From NCBI RefSeq assembly GCF_017592545.1, contig NZ_JAGFOA010000001.1:124001-188000 (forward strand): a stretch of DNA of 64,000 nt, written 5' to 3'. Made by a program: the position numbers and the translations under genes. Shown here piece by piece: positions 8,140 through 15,177 of the stretch. The notes under the pieces were generated by a model, which made no database searches, had not been told where the DNA came from, and worked only from the letters and a program-made list of their open reading frames with translations. Position 1 is the stretch's first letter, and each line of letters begins with the position of its first letter. This DNA is from Microbacterium stercoris. GTDB lineage: Bacteria > Actinomycetota > Actinomycetes > Actinomycetales > Microbacteriaceae.

Positions 8140-9501
8140 TCAATCGCCGAGCAGGGTGTCCACCACGCCACCGAGCAGTGTGGTCGGCGTGGAGGTCGGC
8201 GCCGGGGCGGGAGTAGCGGGCGCGGGTGCGGGTGCTGACGGGGCCGGAGTCGACGGCGCGGGCGTGGTCGACGGGGCCGGGGTCGCCGGGGGAGGAGGCG
8301 TCGTCGGCGGGGGTGTGGGTGTCGGTGTGGGCGTCGCGGTCGGTGAGGGCGTCGGCGTGCCCGTCGGCGTTGGGGTCGGCGTGGGTGTCGGTGTCGGCGT
8401 CGGGGTCGGCGTTCCCGTCGGAGTGGGAGTGGGCGTTCCCGTCGGGGCGGGAGTGGGCGTGGCGGTGGGCGGAGGAGTCGTGGGCTTCGCGGGCTGGGCG
8501 GGCTTCGCGGGTGCGGAGGGCGCCGGCTTGCTCGGCAGCGACGCGGGCTGCGGCTGCCCGGTGCCCGACGAGGGCTTCCACGGCGTGATGGCCGGGCGCG
8601 TGCTGGTGCCGCCGAGATAGGGCTCGGGATCGACGGCCTTGCCGCCGAAGCGCACCTCGAAGTGCAGGTGATTGCCGAAACTGTGGCCCGTGTTGCCGAC
8701 GAGGCCGATGGCATCGCCCATCTCCACCCAGTCGCCCTCCTCGACCACGCGGCTGCCGTGGGTCAGGTGGCCGTAGAGGGTGACCATCCCGTCGGCATGC
8801 AGGATCATCACCGCGACGCCGTATCCGAAGTGGCTCTCGCTCGAGAGGATGACGATGCCCGGAGCCGCGGCGCCGACCGGGGTGCCACCGGCCGCGGCGA
8901 TGTCGAGGCCCTGGTGCCGTCCGCCACGGGCGGCGAAGCGATCCGTGATGAAGCCGCCCGAGGCCACCGGCCAGGCGAGCAGCCCCGCCTTCGTGAGGTC
9001 GAGGTGCTCATCGAAGCGGCTGAGGTCGACCGCGACCCCTGCCTTCCGAGCCGCCTCGATCAGGGCGAGGCGCTCCTCGCGCTTCGCCTGCGCCAACTCC
9101 TCGGGGGAGGTGGCGCTGTACGAGCTGGTCGGCAGCGCGGCCGCGGCCGCGAGCTCCTCGGCGAGGGCGACCGTCTCATCCGGGAGCCCGAAGCCCTCGA
9201 ACGTCGGCAGATCCTGCTCGGGGGCGCCGTGGCCGTGCTCGTGGCCGTCGCCGTGGCCTTCGTCTTCGTGCACGGTGCCGGTCTGGTGCACGGCGAGCGC
9301 GGGTGAGGCGGTGACCGAGGTGCGCGGCGCCGACCAGAGGGCGTGCGGCGAGGCCTCCGACGGCAGGGCCGCACCCGTGGCGGCGACGGTGAGACCCAGC
9401 AGCACGAGCGCGGTCGTCACGTGCGTCGCACGCACAACAGCCAGCCGGTGCGGACGCGGCACCGGTGGACACTGGACCTGATTCGCGCTCGGTACGTGCA
9501 T
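8140..9501 (-). CDS. Secreted M23-family metallopeptidase with Pro/Thr-rich tail
   Basis: 453 aa. Signal peptide or anchor at about residues 24-48 ([22 protein letters not shown]), a His-rich patch ([10 protein letters not shown], about 82-93), a helical linker, then a LytM/M23 domain (about 185-300) with zinc-site motifs GRHQGLD and HLHFEVR. Such domains cut peptide cross-links in peptidoglycan, or act as activators when degenerate; here the His/Asp ligands look intact. The last 130 residues are Pro/Ala/Thr repeats (TPTPTPTG units) ending in [14 protein letters not shown], probably a wall-spanning stalk. GGGGGG lies about 7 nt before the ATG. Confidence 0.9.
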   Translation of the reverse strand: MHVPSANQVQCPPVPRPHRLAVVRATHVTTALVLLGLTVAATGAALPSEASPHALWSAPRTSVTASPALAVHQTGTVHEDEGHGDGHEHGHGAPEQDLPTFEGFGLPDETVALAEELAAAAALPTSSYSATSPEELAQAKREERLALIEAARKAGVAVDLSRFDEHLDLTKAGLLAWPVASGGFITDRFAARGGRHQGLDIAAAGGTPVGAAAPGIVILSSESHFGYGVAVMILHADGMVTLYGHLTHGSRVVEEGDWVEMGDAIGLVGNTGHSFGNHLHFEVRFGGKAVDPEPYLGGTSTRPAITPWKPSSGTGQPQPASLPSKPAPSAPAKPAQPAKPTTPPPTATPTPAPTGTPTPTPTGTPTPTPTPTPTPTPTPTGTPTPSPTATPTPTPTPPPTTPPPPATPAPSTTPAPSTPAPSAPAPAPATPAPAPTSTPTTLLGGVVDTLLGD

Positions 9502-9636
9502 ATGGTGTCCCCCCGCGGCCCATGGTGCGCCTCTTCGCGCCGTCGCGAAACCCCCTTCTCGAACTTTGTCCCGCCGCCCACCGGTCTGGAGCCCGGCTGC
9601 CGAGCGGCGTACCGTCGTCCTGACGAGGAGGTCGCC

Positions 9637-10107
9637 ATGATCCGCACACCCCAGATCCGCCCGTTCCTATGGTTCGACGGCAGCGCGCGAGAGGCCATGC
9701 AGTACTACTGCGAGGTGTTTCCCGACAGCCGGATCGACCGCATCGACGAGTACCCCGCCGCTGAGCTGGACGAGCACTTCGAGGGCATGTCGGGCAAGAT
9801 CATCAACGGCGAGTTCACGCTGGCGGGCCAGCCATTCGGCTGCCTCGACGGCGGGCCGTACTTCACCTTCAACGAGTCGATCTCGTTTGTGGTGGCCTGC
9901 GCGGATCAGGCGGAGATCGACTACTACTGGGAGCGCCTGTCGGCCGTTCCCGAGTCGGAGCAGTGCGGTTGGTGCAAGGACCGCTTCGGCGTCAGCTGGC
10001 AGATCGTGCCCGCGCACATGGAGCGGCTGATGAAGACGCCCGCGCAGGTGCAGGCGATGATGAAGCAGAAGAAGATCGTGATCGCGGAGCTCGAAGCCCT
10101 GGCCTGA
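9637..10107 (+). CDS. VOC-family protein (PhnB / 3-demethylubiquinone methyltransferase-like)
   Basis: 156-aa glyoxalase-fold protein of the PhnB-like group: [25 protein letters not shown] at the N-terminus, [25 protein letters not shown] in the middle and [18 protein letters not shown] before the C-terminus. The historical '3-demethylubiquinone-9 3-methyltransferase' label does not imply that reaction. GAGGAG 6 nt before ATG 9637 fixes the start; the frame's longer upstream opening has no ribosome site. Convergent with the aldo/keto reductase gene. Confidence 0.85.
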   Translation: MIRTPQIRPFLWFDGSAREAMQYYCEVFPDSRIDRIDEYPAAELDEHFEGMSGKIINGEFTLAGQPFGCLDGGPYFTFNESISFVVACADQAEIDYYWERLSAVPESEQCGWCKDRFGVSWQIVPAHMERLMKTPAQVQAMMKQKKIVIAELEALA

Positions 10108-10146
10108 TCCGGGCGATCGACCTGCGGGTGGTCAGCGGCGGGGCGG

Positions 10147-11163
10147 TCAGCCCTGTTCGCGGCCCTGCGACACCCAGGCGAGATCGAACGAGCGCTCGCC
10201 CTGCACGCGCGCCGCGAGGGCGTCGAGGCGGGTGACATGCTCGTCGCTCAGCTCGATGTCGGCCGCCGCGAGGTTCTCGTCCACACGGTCGGGGAAGCGC
10301 GTGCCCGGGATCGGCACCACCGGGATGCCGAGCGTCCTGCCCTTCTCGTACAGCCAGGCGAGCGCGAGCTGGGCGGCGGTGATCTGCGCCTCGGCCGCGA
10401 TGGCGAGCACCTCGTCGAGCACGGGCTGGTTGGCCGCGAGCTTGTCCGGCGCGAAGCGCGGGAACTTCGGGCGTCCATCGGCCTCGGTGATGGTCGCCGG
10501 GTCGTAGGCCCCGGTGAGCCACTGCCGGCTGAGCGGCGAGTACGGCACGAAGCCGATCCCCAGATCCTTCACCGCCGGCAGCACGTGCGCCTCGACATCG
10601 CGGCTGACGATGCTCCACTCGGTCTGCACGGCGGCAATGGGATGCACGGCGTGCGCTCGCCGGATCTCGGCGCCCGTCGCCTCCGACAGACCGATGTGCA
10701 GGATCTTGCCCTCCTGCACGAGCTCGGCCAGCGCCCCCACGGTCTCCTCGATCGGCACGTTCGGGTCGACGCGGTGCTGGTAGTAGAGGTCGAGGTGGTC
10801 GGTGCCGAGGCGGGTGAGGCTGAGCTCGATCTGCTCGCGCAGGTAGGCGCGATCGCCGCGCACCGTCCTCTTGCCGATGCCCCCGCCGGGCACGATGCCG
10901 AACTTCGACGCGAGCTGCACCTCTTCGCGACGGGTCGAGATGAGCTTCGAGATGATGGTCTCGCTGCGGCCGAGGCCGTAGAGGTTCGCGGTGTCGACGA
11001 AGGTTACGCCGCTGTCGACCGCGTGGGTCAGCGTGCGCAGCGCGTCCTCGTCGGTGACGGGGCCGTAGACGTCGCTGAGCGACATGGCACCGTAGCCCTG
11101 CCGACTGACGCGCAGCCCGTCGCCCAGTTCGATGAGGCCGGTTGTGGTGCGGGTCTCGGTCAC
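10147..11163 (-). CDS. Aldo/keto reductase
   Basis: NADPH-dependent carbonyl reductase, 338 aa, (beta/alpha)8 barrel. Catalytic tetrad: Asp and Tyr in DTANLYGLGRSE, Lys in LASKFGI, His in LDLYYQHRVDP; GYGAMSLSDVYG is the N-terminal family signature, and PIPGTRFPDRVDEN the cofactor-binding end. Closest in style to the AKR13 group (inference). GTG 11172 is in frame but lies inside TAGGGT (11171-11176), a likely -10; GTG 11163, 7 nt downstream of that element, is the better start for a leaderless mRNA. Confidence 0.92.
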   Translation of the reverse strand: MTETRTTTGLIELGDGLRVSRQGYGAMSLSDVYGPVTDEDALRTLTHAVDSGVTFVDTANLYGLGRSETIISKLISTRREEVQLASKFGIVPGGGIGKRTVRGDRAYLREQIELSLTRLGTDHLDLYYQHRVDPNVPIEETVGALAELVQEGKILHIGLSEATGAEIRRAHAVHPIAAVQTEWSIVSRDVEAHVLPAVKDLGIGFVPYSPLSRQWLTGAYDPATITEADGRPKFPRFAPDKLAANQPVLDEVLAIAAEAQITAAQLALAWLYEKGRTLGIPVVPIPGTRFPDRVDENLAAADIELSDEHVTRLDALAARVQGERSFDLAWVSQGREQG

Positions 11164-11170
11164 CCGAGCC

Positions 11171-11176
11171 ACCCTA
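11171..11176 (-). promoter_or_regulatory. Leaderless -10 element of the aldo/keto reductase
   Basis: TAGGGT on the minus strand, 7 nt before GTG 11163; it decides against the overlapping GTG at 11172. Confidence 0.6.
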
Positions 11177-11228
11177 GATCCGGTGGGCGAGCATCCGGGT
11201 CGTGTGTGTCATCCGATGACGCCCGGTG

Positions 11229-12551
11229 TCAGCCGGCGACGCTCATCCAGCGGGTGCCGCGCACGCGCAGCCCGAGACCGAGCATCCGCGCCGCCATGTA
11301 GATGAGGAAGAACGCGATGGTCAGCCACGACAGACCGGCGGATCCCTCGGGGCGCGCCGTGGAGATGATCCACAGCGCGGGCAGGAAAGGCACGAGGTTG
11401 AGCACGCCGACAACGGCGAGGTAGCGGCCGTCGCCGGCGCCCATGAGCACGCCGTCGAGCACGTAGACGACCCCCGCCAGGGGCTGGGCGATCGCCATGA
11501 GGAGCAGAGGCAGGGCGATGAGCGCCGCAAGCTGCGGATCGCCCGTGAAGGCCAGGCCGATCACGCCGCTCAGCGCGCCGATCACCACGCCGATCGCCAG
11601 CCCGAACCACCCGCCCCAGGCGATCGTGCGGCGCAGCACGTGGCGCACCGCGTCGGGGTCGCCCGCGCCGAGATGCTTGCCGATCAGCGCCTGAGCCGCG
11701 ATCGCGAGGGCGTCGAGCGCGAACGCGGCCGTGGTGGCGATCGTGAACACCACCTGCCAGCCGGCGAGCTCGTCGGTGCCGAGCGCGGTGGCCGCGCCCA
11801 CCGTGAGCAGCAGGGCGACGCGCAGGCTGACGGTGCGCAGGAACAGCCAGCCTCCGGCTCGGGCGGATCCGCGGATCCCGTCGCGGTGCGGCCGGAGAGA
11901 CGCGTGATGACGACGCGCGAGGCGGTGCACGATCAGCGCATAGGCGACGACCATGCCCCACTGCGCGACCACGGTGCCGATCGCCGACCCGGCGATCCCC
12001 CAGCCGAAGCCGTAGATGAAGAGGAGGTTGAGCGCGGCGTTCGCCACGAAGCCGACGCCGGCGATCCACAGCGGCAGCACCGTGTTCTGCAGGCCGCGCA
12101 GCAGGCCCGTCGCCGCCATCACGATGAGCATCGCGGGAAGGCCCCACATCGAGATGCCGAGGTACACCTCCGCCTGCTCGGCGACCGCGCCGGCGGGCCC
12201 GAACGCCGCCACGAGCAGCGGGGTGGCCAGCGCGCCCGCGGTGGCCAGCACCGCGCCGAGGCCGAGAGCGAGCCACATGCCGTCGATGCCCACCGACACC
12301 GCGCCGCGCTCGTCGCCCGCACCGAACCGGCGCGCGACCCCCGGCGTGGTGGCGTAGGCCAGGAACACCATCAGCCCGGCGATCGTGTTGAGCACGGCGC
12401 TCGCGATGCCGAGACCCGCGAGCGGCTCGACCCCCAGGTGCCCGACCATCGCGGCATCCGCCATCAGGAACAGCGGCTCGACCACCAGCGCGCCCAGCGC
12501 CGGCACCGCCAGTCGCAGGATCTCGCGATTCAGGTGAGCGGTGCGGGTCAC
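11229..12551 (-). CDS. MATE-family efflux transporter
   Basis: 440-aa, 12-helix multidrug/organic-cation exporter of the DinF-like MATE branch: LAVPALGALVVEPLFLMADAAMVGHLG at the N-terminus is the typical helix-1 signature, and the second half repeats the fold (ALDALAIAAQALIGKHLGAGD). Likely driven by a proton or sodium gradient; substrate unknown. TAGCCT lies 6 nt before GTG 12551 with no ribosome site, so a leaderless start is probable. The aldo/keto reductase follows 65 bp downstream with its own promoter. Confidence 0.92.
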   Translation of the reverse strand: MTRTAHLNREILRLAVPALGALVVEPLFLMADAAMVGHLGVEPLAGLGIASAVLNTIAGLMVFLAYATTPGVARRFGAGDERGAVSVGIDGMWLALGLGAVLATAGALATPLLVAAFGPAGAVAEQAEVYLGISMWGLPAMLIVMAATGLLRGLQNTVLPLWIAGVGFVANAALNLLFIYGFGWGIAGSAIGTVVAQWGMVVAYALIVHRLARRHHASLRPHRDGIRGSARAGGWLFLRTVSLRVALLLTVGAATALGTDELAGWQVVFTIATTAAFALDALAIAAQALIGKHLGAGDPDAVRHVLRRTIAWGGWFGLAIGVVIGALSGVIGLAFTGDPQLAALIALPLLLMAIAQPLAGVVYVLDGVLMGAGDGRYLAVVGVLNLVPFLPALWIISTARPEGSAGLSWLTIAFFLIYMAARMLGLGLRVRGTRWMSVAG

Positions 12552-12557
12552 CTCTCG

Positions 12558-12563
12558 AGGCTA
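12558..12563 (-). promoter_or_regulatory. Leaderless -10 element of the MATE gene
   Basis: TAGCCT on the minus strand, 6 nt before GTG 12551. Confidence 0.65.
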
Positions 12564-12589
12564 GTCCGGGGCTCCGACACGGGCGGCGT

Positions 12590-12668
12590 GGGTGGGGGTG
12601 GGTGGCGCGTGGGGTGGGTGGCGCGTGGGGTGGGTGGCGCGTGGGGCGGTGGCGCGTGGGGCGGTGGC
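12590..12668. repeat. GC-rich tandem repeat
   Basis: Three near-copies of a 17-bp unit GGTGGGTGGCGCGTGGG, followed by two copies of a 15-bp form GCGGTGGCGCGTGGG. Upstream of the MATE promoter; no coding role visible. Confidence 0.75.
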
Positions 12669-12687
12669 ACACGCTGCGCTCCGACAA

Positions 12688-12743
12688 CACATGCTTCTCG
12701 CGACGGGCCATCATTCGGCATGTGTTCTCGCGAGTGCGATGTG
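12688..12743. repeat. 56-bp palindromic element R1
   Basis: CACAT + GCTT + CTCGCGA (12688-12703), 24-nt interior, TCGCGAG + TGCG + ATGTG (12728-12743). The 5-bp outer and 7-bp inner stems are perfect, separated by a 4x4 internal loop. First of five elements with identical layout around the gene at 13087-14070. Confidence 0.8.
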
Positions 12744-12834
12744 CTCTCGCACCCGGTAACGCGGACGCACCCCCACATGCCCCGCTCCGGTGACACATGG
12801 TGCTCTTCGGAGCCCATCGGGTGTTCCGTGAGAA

Positions 12835-12890
12835 CACATGCAACGCGCGAGGGCACATCGTTCGAGACGTGTTGTCGCGCGCGTGATGTG
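12835..12890. repeat. 56-bp palindromic element R2
   Basis: Same layout as R1: CACAT + GCAA + CGCGCGA (12835-12850), 24-nt interior with central CGTTC, TCGCGCG + CGTG + ATGTG (12875-12890). One inner-stem pair differs from R1 and R3 on both arms (T-A to G-C), keeping the stem perfect. The linker before it (about 12792-12834) is repeated before R3. Confidence 0.8.
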
Positions 12891-12985
12891 CTCTCGCGCG
12901 CCGGGGCGCATCCGGCGCTCTGGGTGCACATCCTGCGGCCGGGACACATGCTTCTCGTCGGGGCCCATCGGGTGGTCTGTGAGAA

Positions 12986-13041
12986 CACATGCAACTCGCG
13001 AGGGCACACCGTTCAGGATGTGGCCTCGCGAGCGTGATGTG
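12986..13041. repeat. 56-bp palindromic element R3
   Basis: CACAT + GCAA + CTCGCGA (12986-13001), 24-nt interior with central CGTTC, TCGCGAG + CGTG + ATGTG (13026-13041); the inner stem grows by two pairs to CTCGCGAGG/CCTCGCGAG. It ends 45 bp past the stop of the gene at 13087. The preceding linker (CCCATCGGGTG-N2-CTGTGAGAA) matches that before R2, so the larger repeat unit is about 150 bp. Confidence 0.8.
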
Positions 13042-13086
13042 CTCGCGCGGCCAGCCGGGCCCGGCCCGGGGCGTCCTCGTGGATCG

Positions 13087-14070
13087 CTACGGTCGGATGC
13101 CGAACTGCTCGAGGCGCGCGCGCAGAGTCTCCGGGGTCTTGATGTGGGCGTCCATCCATCGCACGAACGGTGCGCCAGAGTGTCCGCGGATCCAGTCGCC
13201 GCGCTCCTTCTCATCCAGCAGCGCCTCGTGAGACGTGCGTCCGTCGAGGAATGCCGGATCGGTGTACTTGACCGCTCCGTCGAACTCGCCGAGGTTGCCG
13301 TCGAACCCCAGGTCGACGAACCACCTCTGCCCGTCGGGTCCGGTGAACGGCACCTGCAGCTCGAACGATCGGAAGCCGATGACACGCAGCAACCAGCGGC
13401 TGGCGCTTTCCCCGGGCGATCCTGACCGCTCGTCCGCGAAGGCGATCACAACGCGCGCCTTCCGCACCCCTCGACCACCGGAGGCACGGGCGAGGCGCTC
13501 TGCGACGAGCCCCCGCAACTCCTCTGCGCCCCCGCGTCGAGTGCGCTCGGCCGCACCCAGCGCAGCGTCGGCGAGCGCGACTCCCGCTTCGAAGGGCAGC
13601 TTGCGGATCATGTCGGACACCGTGCGCGACAGTGAACTGACGCGGATTCCGTCGATGACGACGATGTCCGATTCTGGCAGGAGGGTCCGATGGCGAAGGA
13701 CGTTTCTCGTGGACGAGGCGGCGCGGCCGGTGCACACCGTGTGCAGTCGCTCCTCCTTCACTCGGAACAGCGGCAGCGCGTGGTGGGATGCGGCCGTCTC
13801 GAACGCGAACACCGTCGACGGCGACATCGCCGCGTAGGCGCGCGACCGCGCCCGCTGTCTGCCTTCGACGAACTGCGCGTCCCATTCGGCGGACGCCGCG
13901 AAGTGCCCTCGCCGCACGCGAACCAGCCGCCGGGCGCCGATCTCCCTGCGCACGGCGTCGGGTGAGCTTCCCCGTAGCTCGAGCTCGCGGAGCGTCAGAA
14001 GGCGCACGTCTCGATCGCTCGCTCGGATGTCCCGCGTCTGTCCCATGAAGGGAAGTGTGGCGATCCGCAC
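13087..14070 (-). CDS. AbiEi-type N-terminal / nuclease-fold C-terminal protein
   Basis: 327 aa. Residues about 20-60 resemble the wing-helix start of type IV antitoxins (LTLRELELRGSSPDAVRREIGARRLVRVRRGHFA), and 80-190 the AbiEi-like middle region. The C-terminal 110 residues look like a DUF559/Vsr-like PD-(D/E)xK fold: GESASRWLL (Glu), WFVDLGFDGNLGEFDGAVKY (Asp, then EFDG..K). No AbiEii-like toxin gene is adjacent, so it is an orphan of that system or something else. GTG 14070 has GGAGGGG 8 nt upstream, better than ATG 14046. It is flanked on both sides by the R1-R5 palindromes. Confidence 0.75.
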   Translation of the reverse strand: MRIATLPFMGQTRDIRASDRDVRLLTLRELELRGSSPDAVRREIGARRLVRVRRGHFAASAEWDAQFVEGRQRARSRAYAAMSPSTVFAFETAASHHALPLFRVKEERLHTVCTGRAASSTRNVLRHRTLLPESDIVVIDGIRVSSLSRTVSDMIRKLPFEAGVALADAALGAAERTRRGGAEELRGLVAERLARASGGRGVRKARVVIAFADERSGSPGESASRWLLRVIGFRSFELQVPFTGPDGQRWFVDLGFDGNLGEFDGAVKYTDPAFLDGRTSHEALLDEKERGDWIRGHSGAPFVRWMDAHIKTPETLRARLEQFGIRP

Positions 14071-14205
14071 GTTGTCTGCCCCTCCGATCCGGCAATCGGG
14101 GACGGATCTGCATCACGCACCACCCTGTGAGCGACTCTCCCGGAGCCGCTCGCACGCGGGCCGCGACCAGCTCCCGATCCCGGCGCCCCCTCAGAACCGC
14201 GGGGG

Positions 14206-14261
14206 CACATGATCCGCGTGGAGGGACATCCTGTGGGGTGTGGCGTCGCGCGCAGGAGGTG
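14206..14261. repeat. 56-bp palindromic element R4
   Basis: CACAT + GATC + CGCGTGG (14206-14221), 24-nt interior, TCGCGCG + CAGG + AGGTG (14246-14261). Inner stem pairs with two G-T wobbles; the outer stem has one mismatch. It starts 136 bp upstream of the start codon of the gene at 14070. Confidence 0.65.
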
Positions 14262-14341
14262 TCGCCGGCGCCGCCACCGGGGCGCGGCGTTGCTACCCGG
14301 GGCAGGTTCTTCGGGCCGGGGCGCATGCGGATGGGCGGGGG

Positions 14342-14397
14342 CACATGTTCCGCGTGGAGGGACATCCTGCGGGGTGTGCTGTCCCGGGCGGGATGTG
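14342..14397. repeat. 56-bp palindromic element R5
   Basis: CACAT + GTTC + CGCGTGG (14342-14357), 24-nt interior nearly identical to R4, TCCCGGG + CGGG + ATGTG (14382-14397). Outer stem perfect; inner stem partly broken. It lies 36 bp past the stop of the kinase gene. Apart from R4 and R5 the 14071-14433 gap holds no gene I can support. Confidence 0.65.
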
Positions 14398-14433
14398 TCG
14401 TCGGCCCCCGCCCGCGGCGCTCCCGGCACCGGC

Positions 14434-15096
14434 TCAGCGGAGGAGGAGCGGGAGGGACGGATCCGCGTGGTCGATGAGGATGCTGGCGCGCGTGCGCGGA
14501 TCCTGCTCCTCCAGGTAGATGTCGCACGCGGCGAGATAGCGCGCGTCGTAGAGCTCGCGCGAGGCGTCGGCGTCGGCGCCGCGGGCGACGTCGCGCTGCA
14601 CACCCCGCTCGAGCGCGTGCTCGCGCGGCGCGTCGAGATAGATGACCTCGTCCCAGTGGTCGCGCAGCTCGTCGCGCTGGATGAAGGTGGCGTCGAAGAC
14701 GAGGATCGCGTCGTCGGCCGCGTCCGCGAAGCGCGGGGCCACGCGGTCGGTCTCGAGGTCGTGCAGGTGCTCGGCATAGCGTCGTGTGCCGTCCGGGCCG
14801 AGCGGCTCGAGGGTGAGCAAGCGCAGGGAATCGAGCGCGTAGGCGTCCTCGTAGTAGCCGCGCGCCGAATCGCGGCCCTGGCGGTAGCGCACCGCGCGCT
14901 CGTTGTGGAAGCCGTCGGAGTCGAGGCGGATGACCGGGCGCGGCCCCTCCGCGAGCAGGGCGGCGAGCTCGTCGCCGAACGTCGTCTTGCCGGATCCGCA
15001 GACGCCGTCGATGCCGATGCGCAGCGGATGTCCCGGATCCTGCGCTCGGAGGCGGGCGGCCACGGCGTCGAGCAGTTCACGTCGCTGGAGGGTCAT
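14434..15096 (-). CDS. Uridine kinase-like P-loop protein
   Basis: 220-aa small-molecule kinase fold of the uridine kinase/phosphoribulokinase type. Walker A is GIDGVCGSGKTTFG (about residues 27-40); the following RLDSDGFHNERAVRYRQGRDSARGYYEDAYAL is the acceptor-binding region with its usual D-x-F-x-N. AILVFDATFIQRDEL is the Walker B-like strand and VIYLDAPREHALERGVQRD the lid. Substrate not certain; nucleoside or another small alcohol. TAGGGT is 6 nt before ATG 15096 (leaderless). A second, more divergent member lies at 17375-17968. Confidence 0.85.
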   Translation of the reverse strand: MTLQRRELLDAVAARLRAQDPGHPLRIGIDGVCGSGKTTFGDELAALLAEGPRPVIRLDSDGFHNERAVRYRQGRDSARGYYEDAYALDSLRLLTLEPLGPDGTRRYAEHLHDLETDRVAPRFADAADDAILVFDATFIQRDELRDHWDEVIYLDAPREHALERGVQRDVARGADADASRELYDARYLAACDIYLEEQDPRTRASILIDHADPSLPLLLR

Positions 15097-15102
15097 CGCG
15101 CC

Positions 15103-15108
15103 ACCCTA
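15103..15108 (-). promoter_or_regulatory. Leaderless -10 element of the kinase gene
   Basis: TAGGGT on the minus strand, 6 nt before ATG 15096. Confidence 0.65.
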
Positions 15109-15164
15109 CGGGGCGTTCGCCCGAGGCGCACGGGCAGTTCTGCCGCGATGTCGGCGCCCGAGCC

Positions 15165-15170
15165 TAGGGT
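15165..15170 (+). promoter_or_regulatory. Leaderless -10 element of the M13 peptidase
   Basis: TAGGGT followed by 7 nt and ATG 15178. Confidence 0.65.
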
Positions 15171-15177
15171 GGGATCC

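Noticed and set aside
8200..8500. Tandem GTCGGCGTGGG-like DNA as a possible repeat array
   Set aside because: It is the coding sequence of the Pro/Thr stalk of the M23 peptidase.
11209..13037. Long open frames on both strands through the R1-R3 repeat array
   Set aside because: They translate tandem and palindromic repeats and overlap the MATE gene; no domain, start site or codon pattern supports them.
12688..13041. Repeats with about 150-bp period as a possible CRISPR array
   Set aside because: Elements are diverged palindromes, spacers are themselves repeated, and no cas genes are nearby.
13087..14070. A full AbiE toxin-antitoxin operon
   Set aside because: No AbiEii-like nucleotidyltransferase gene on either side; neighbours are a kinase and a MATE exporter.
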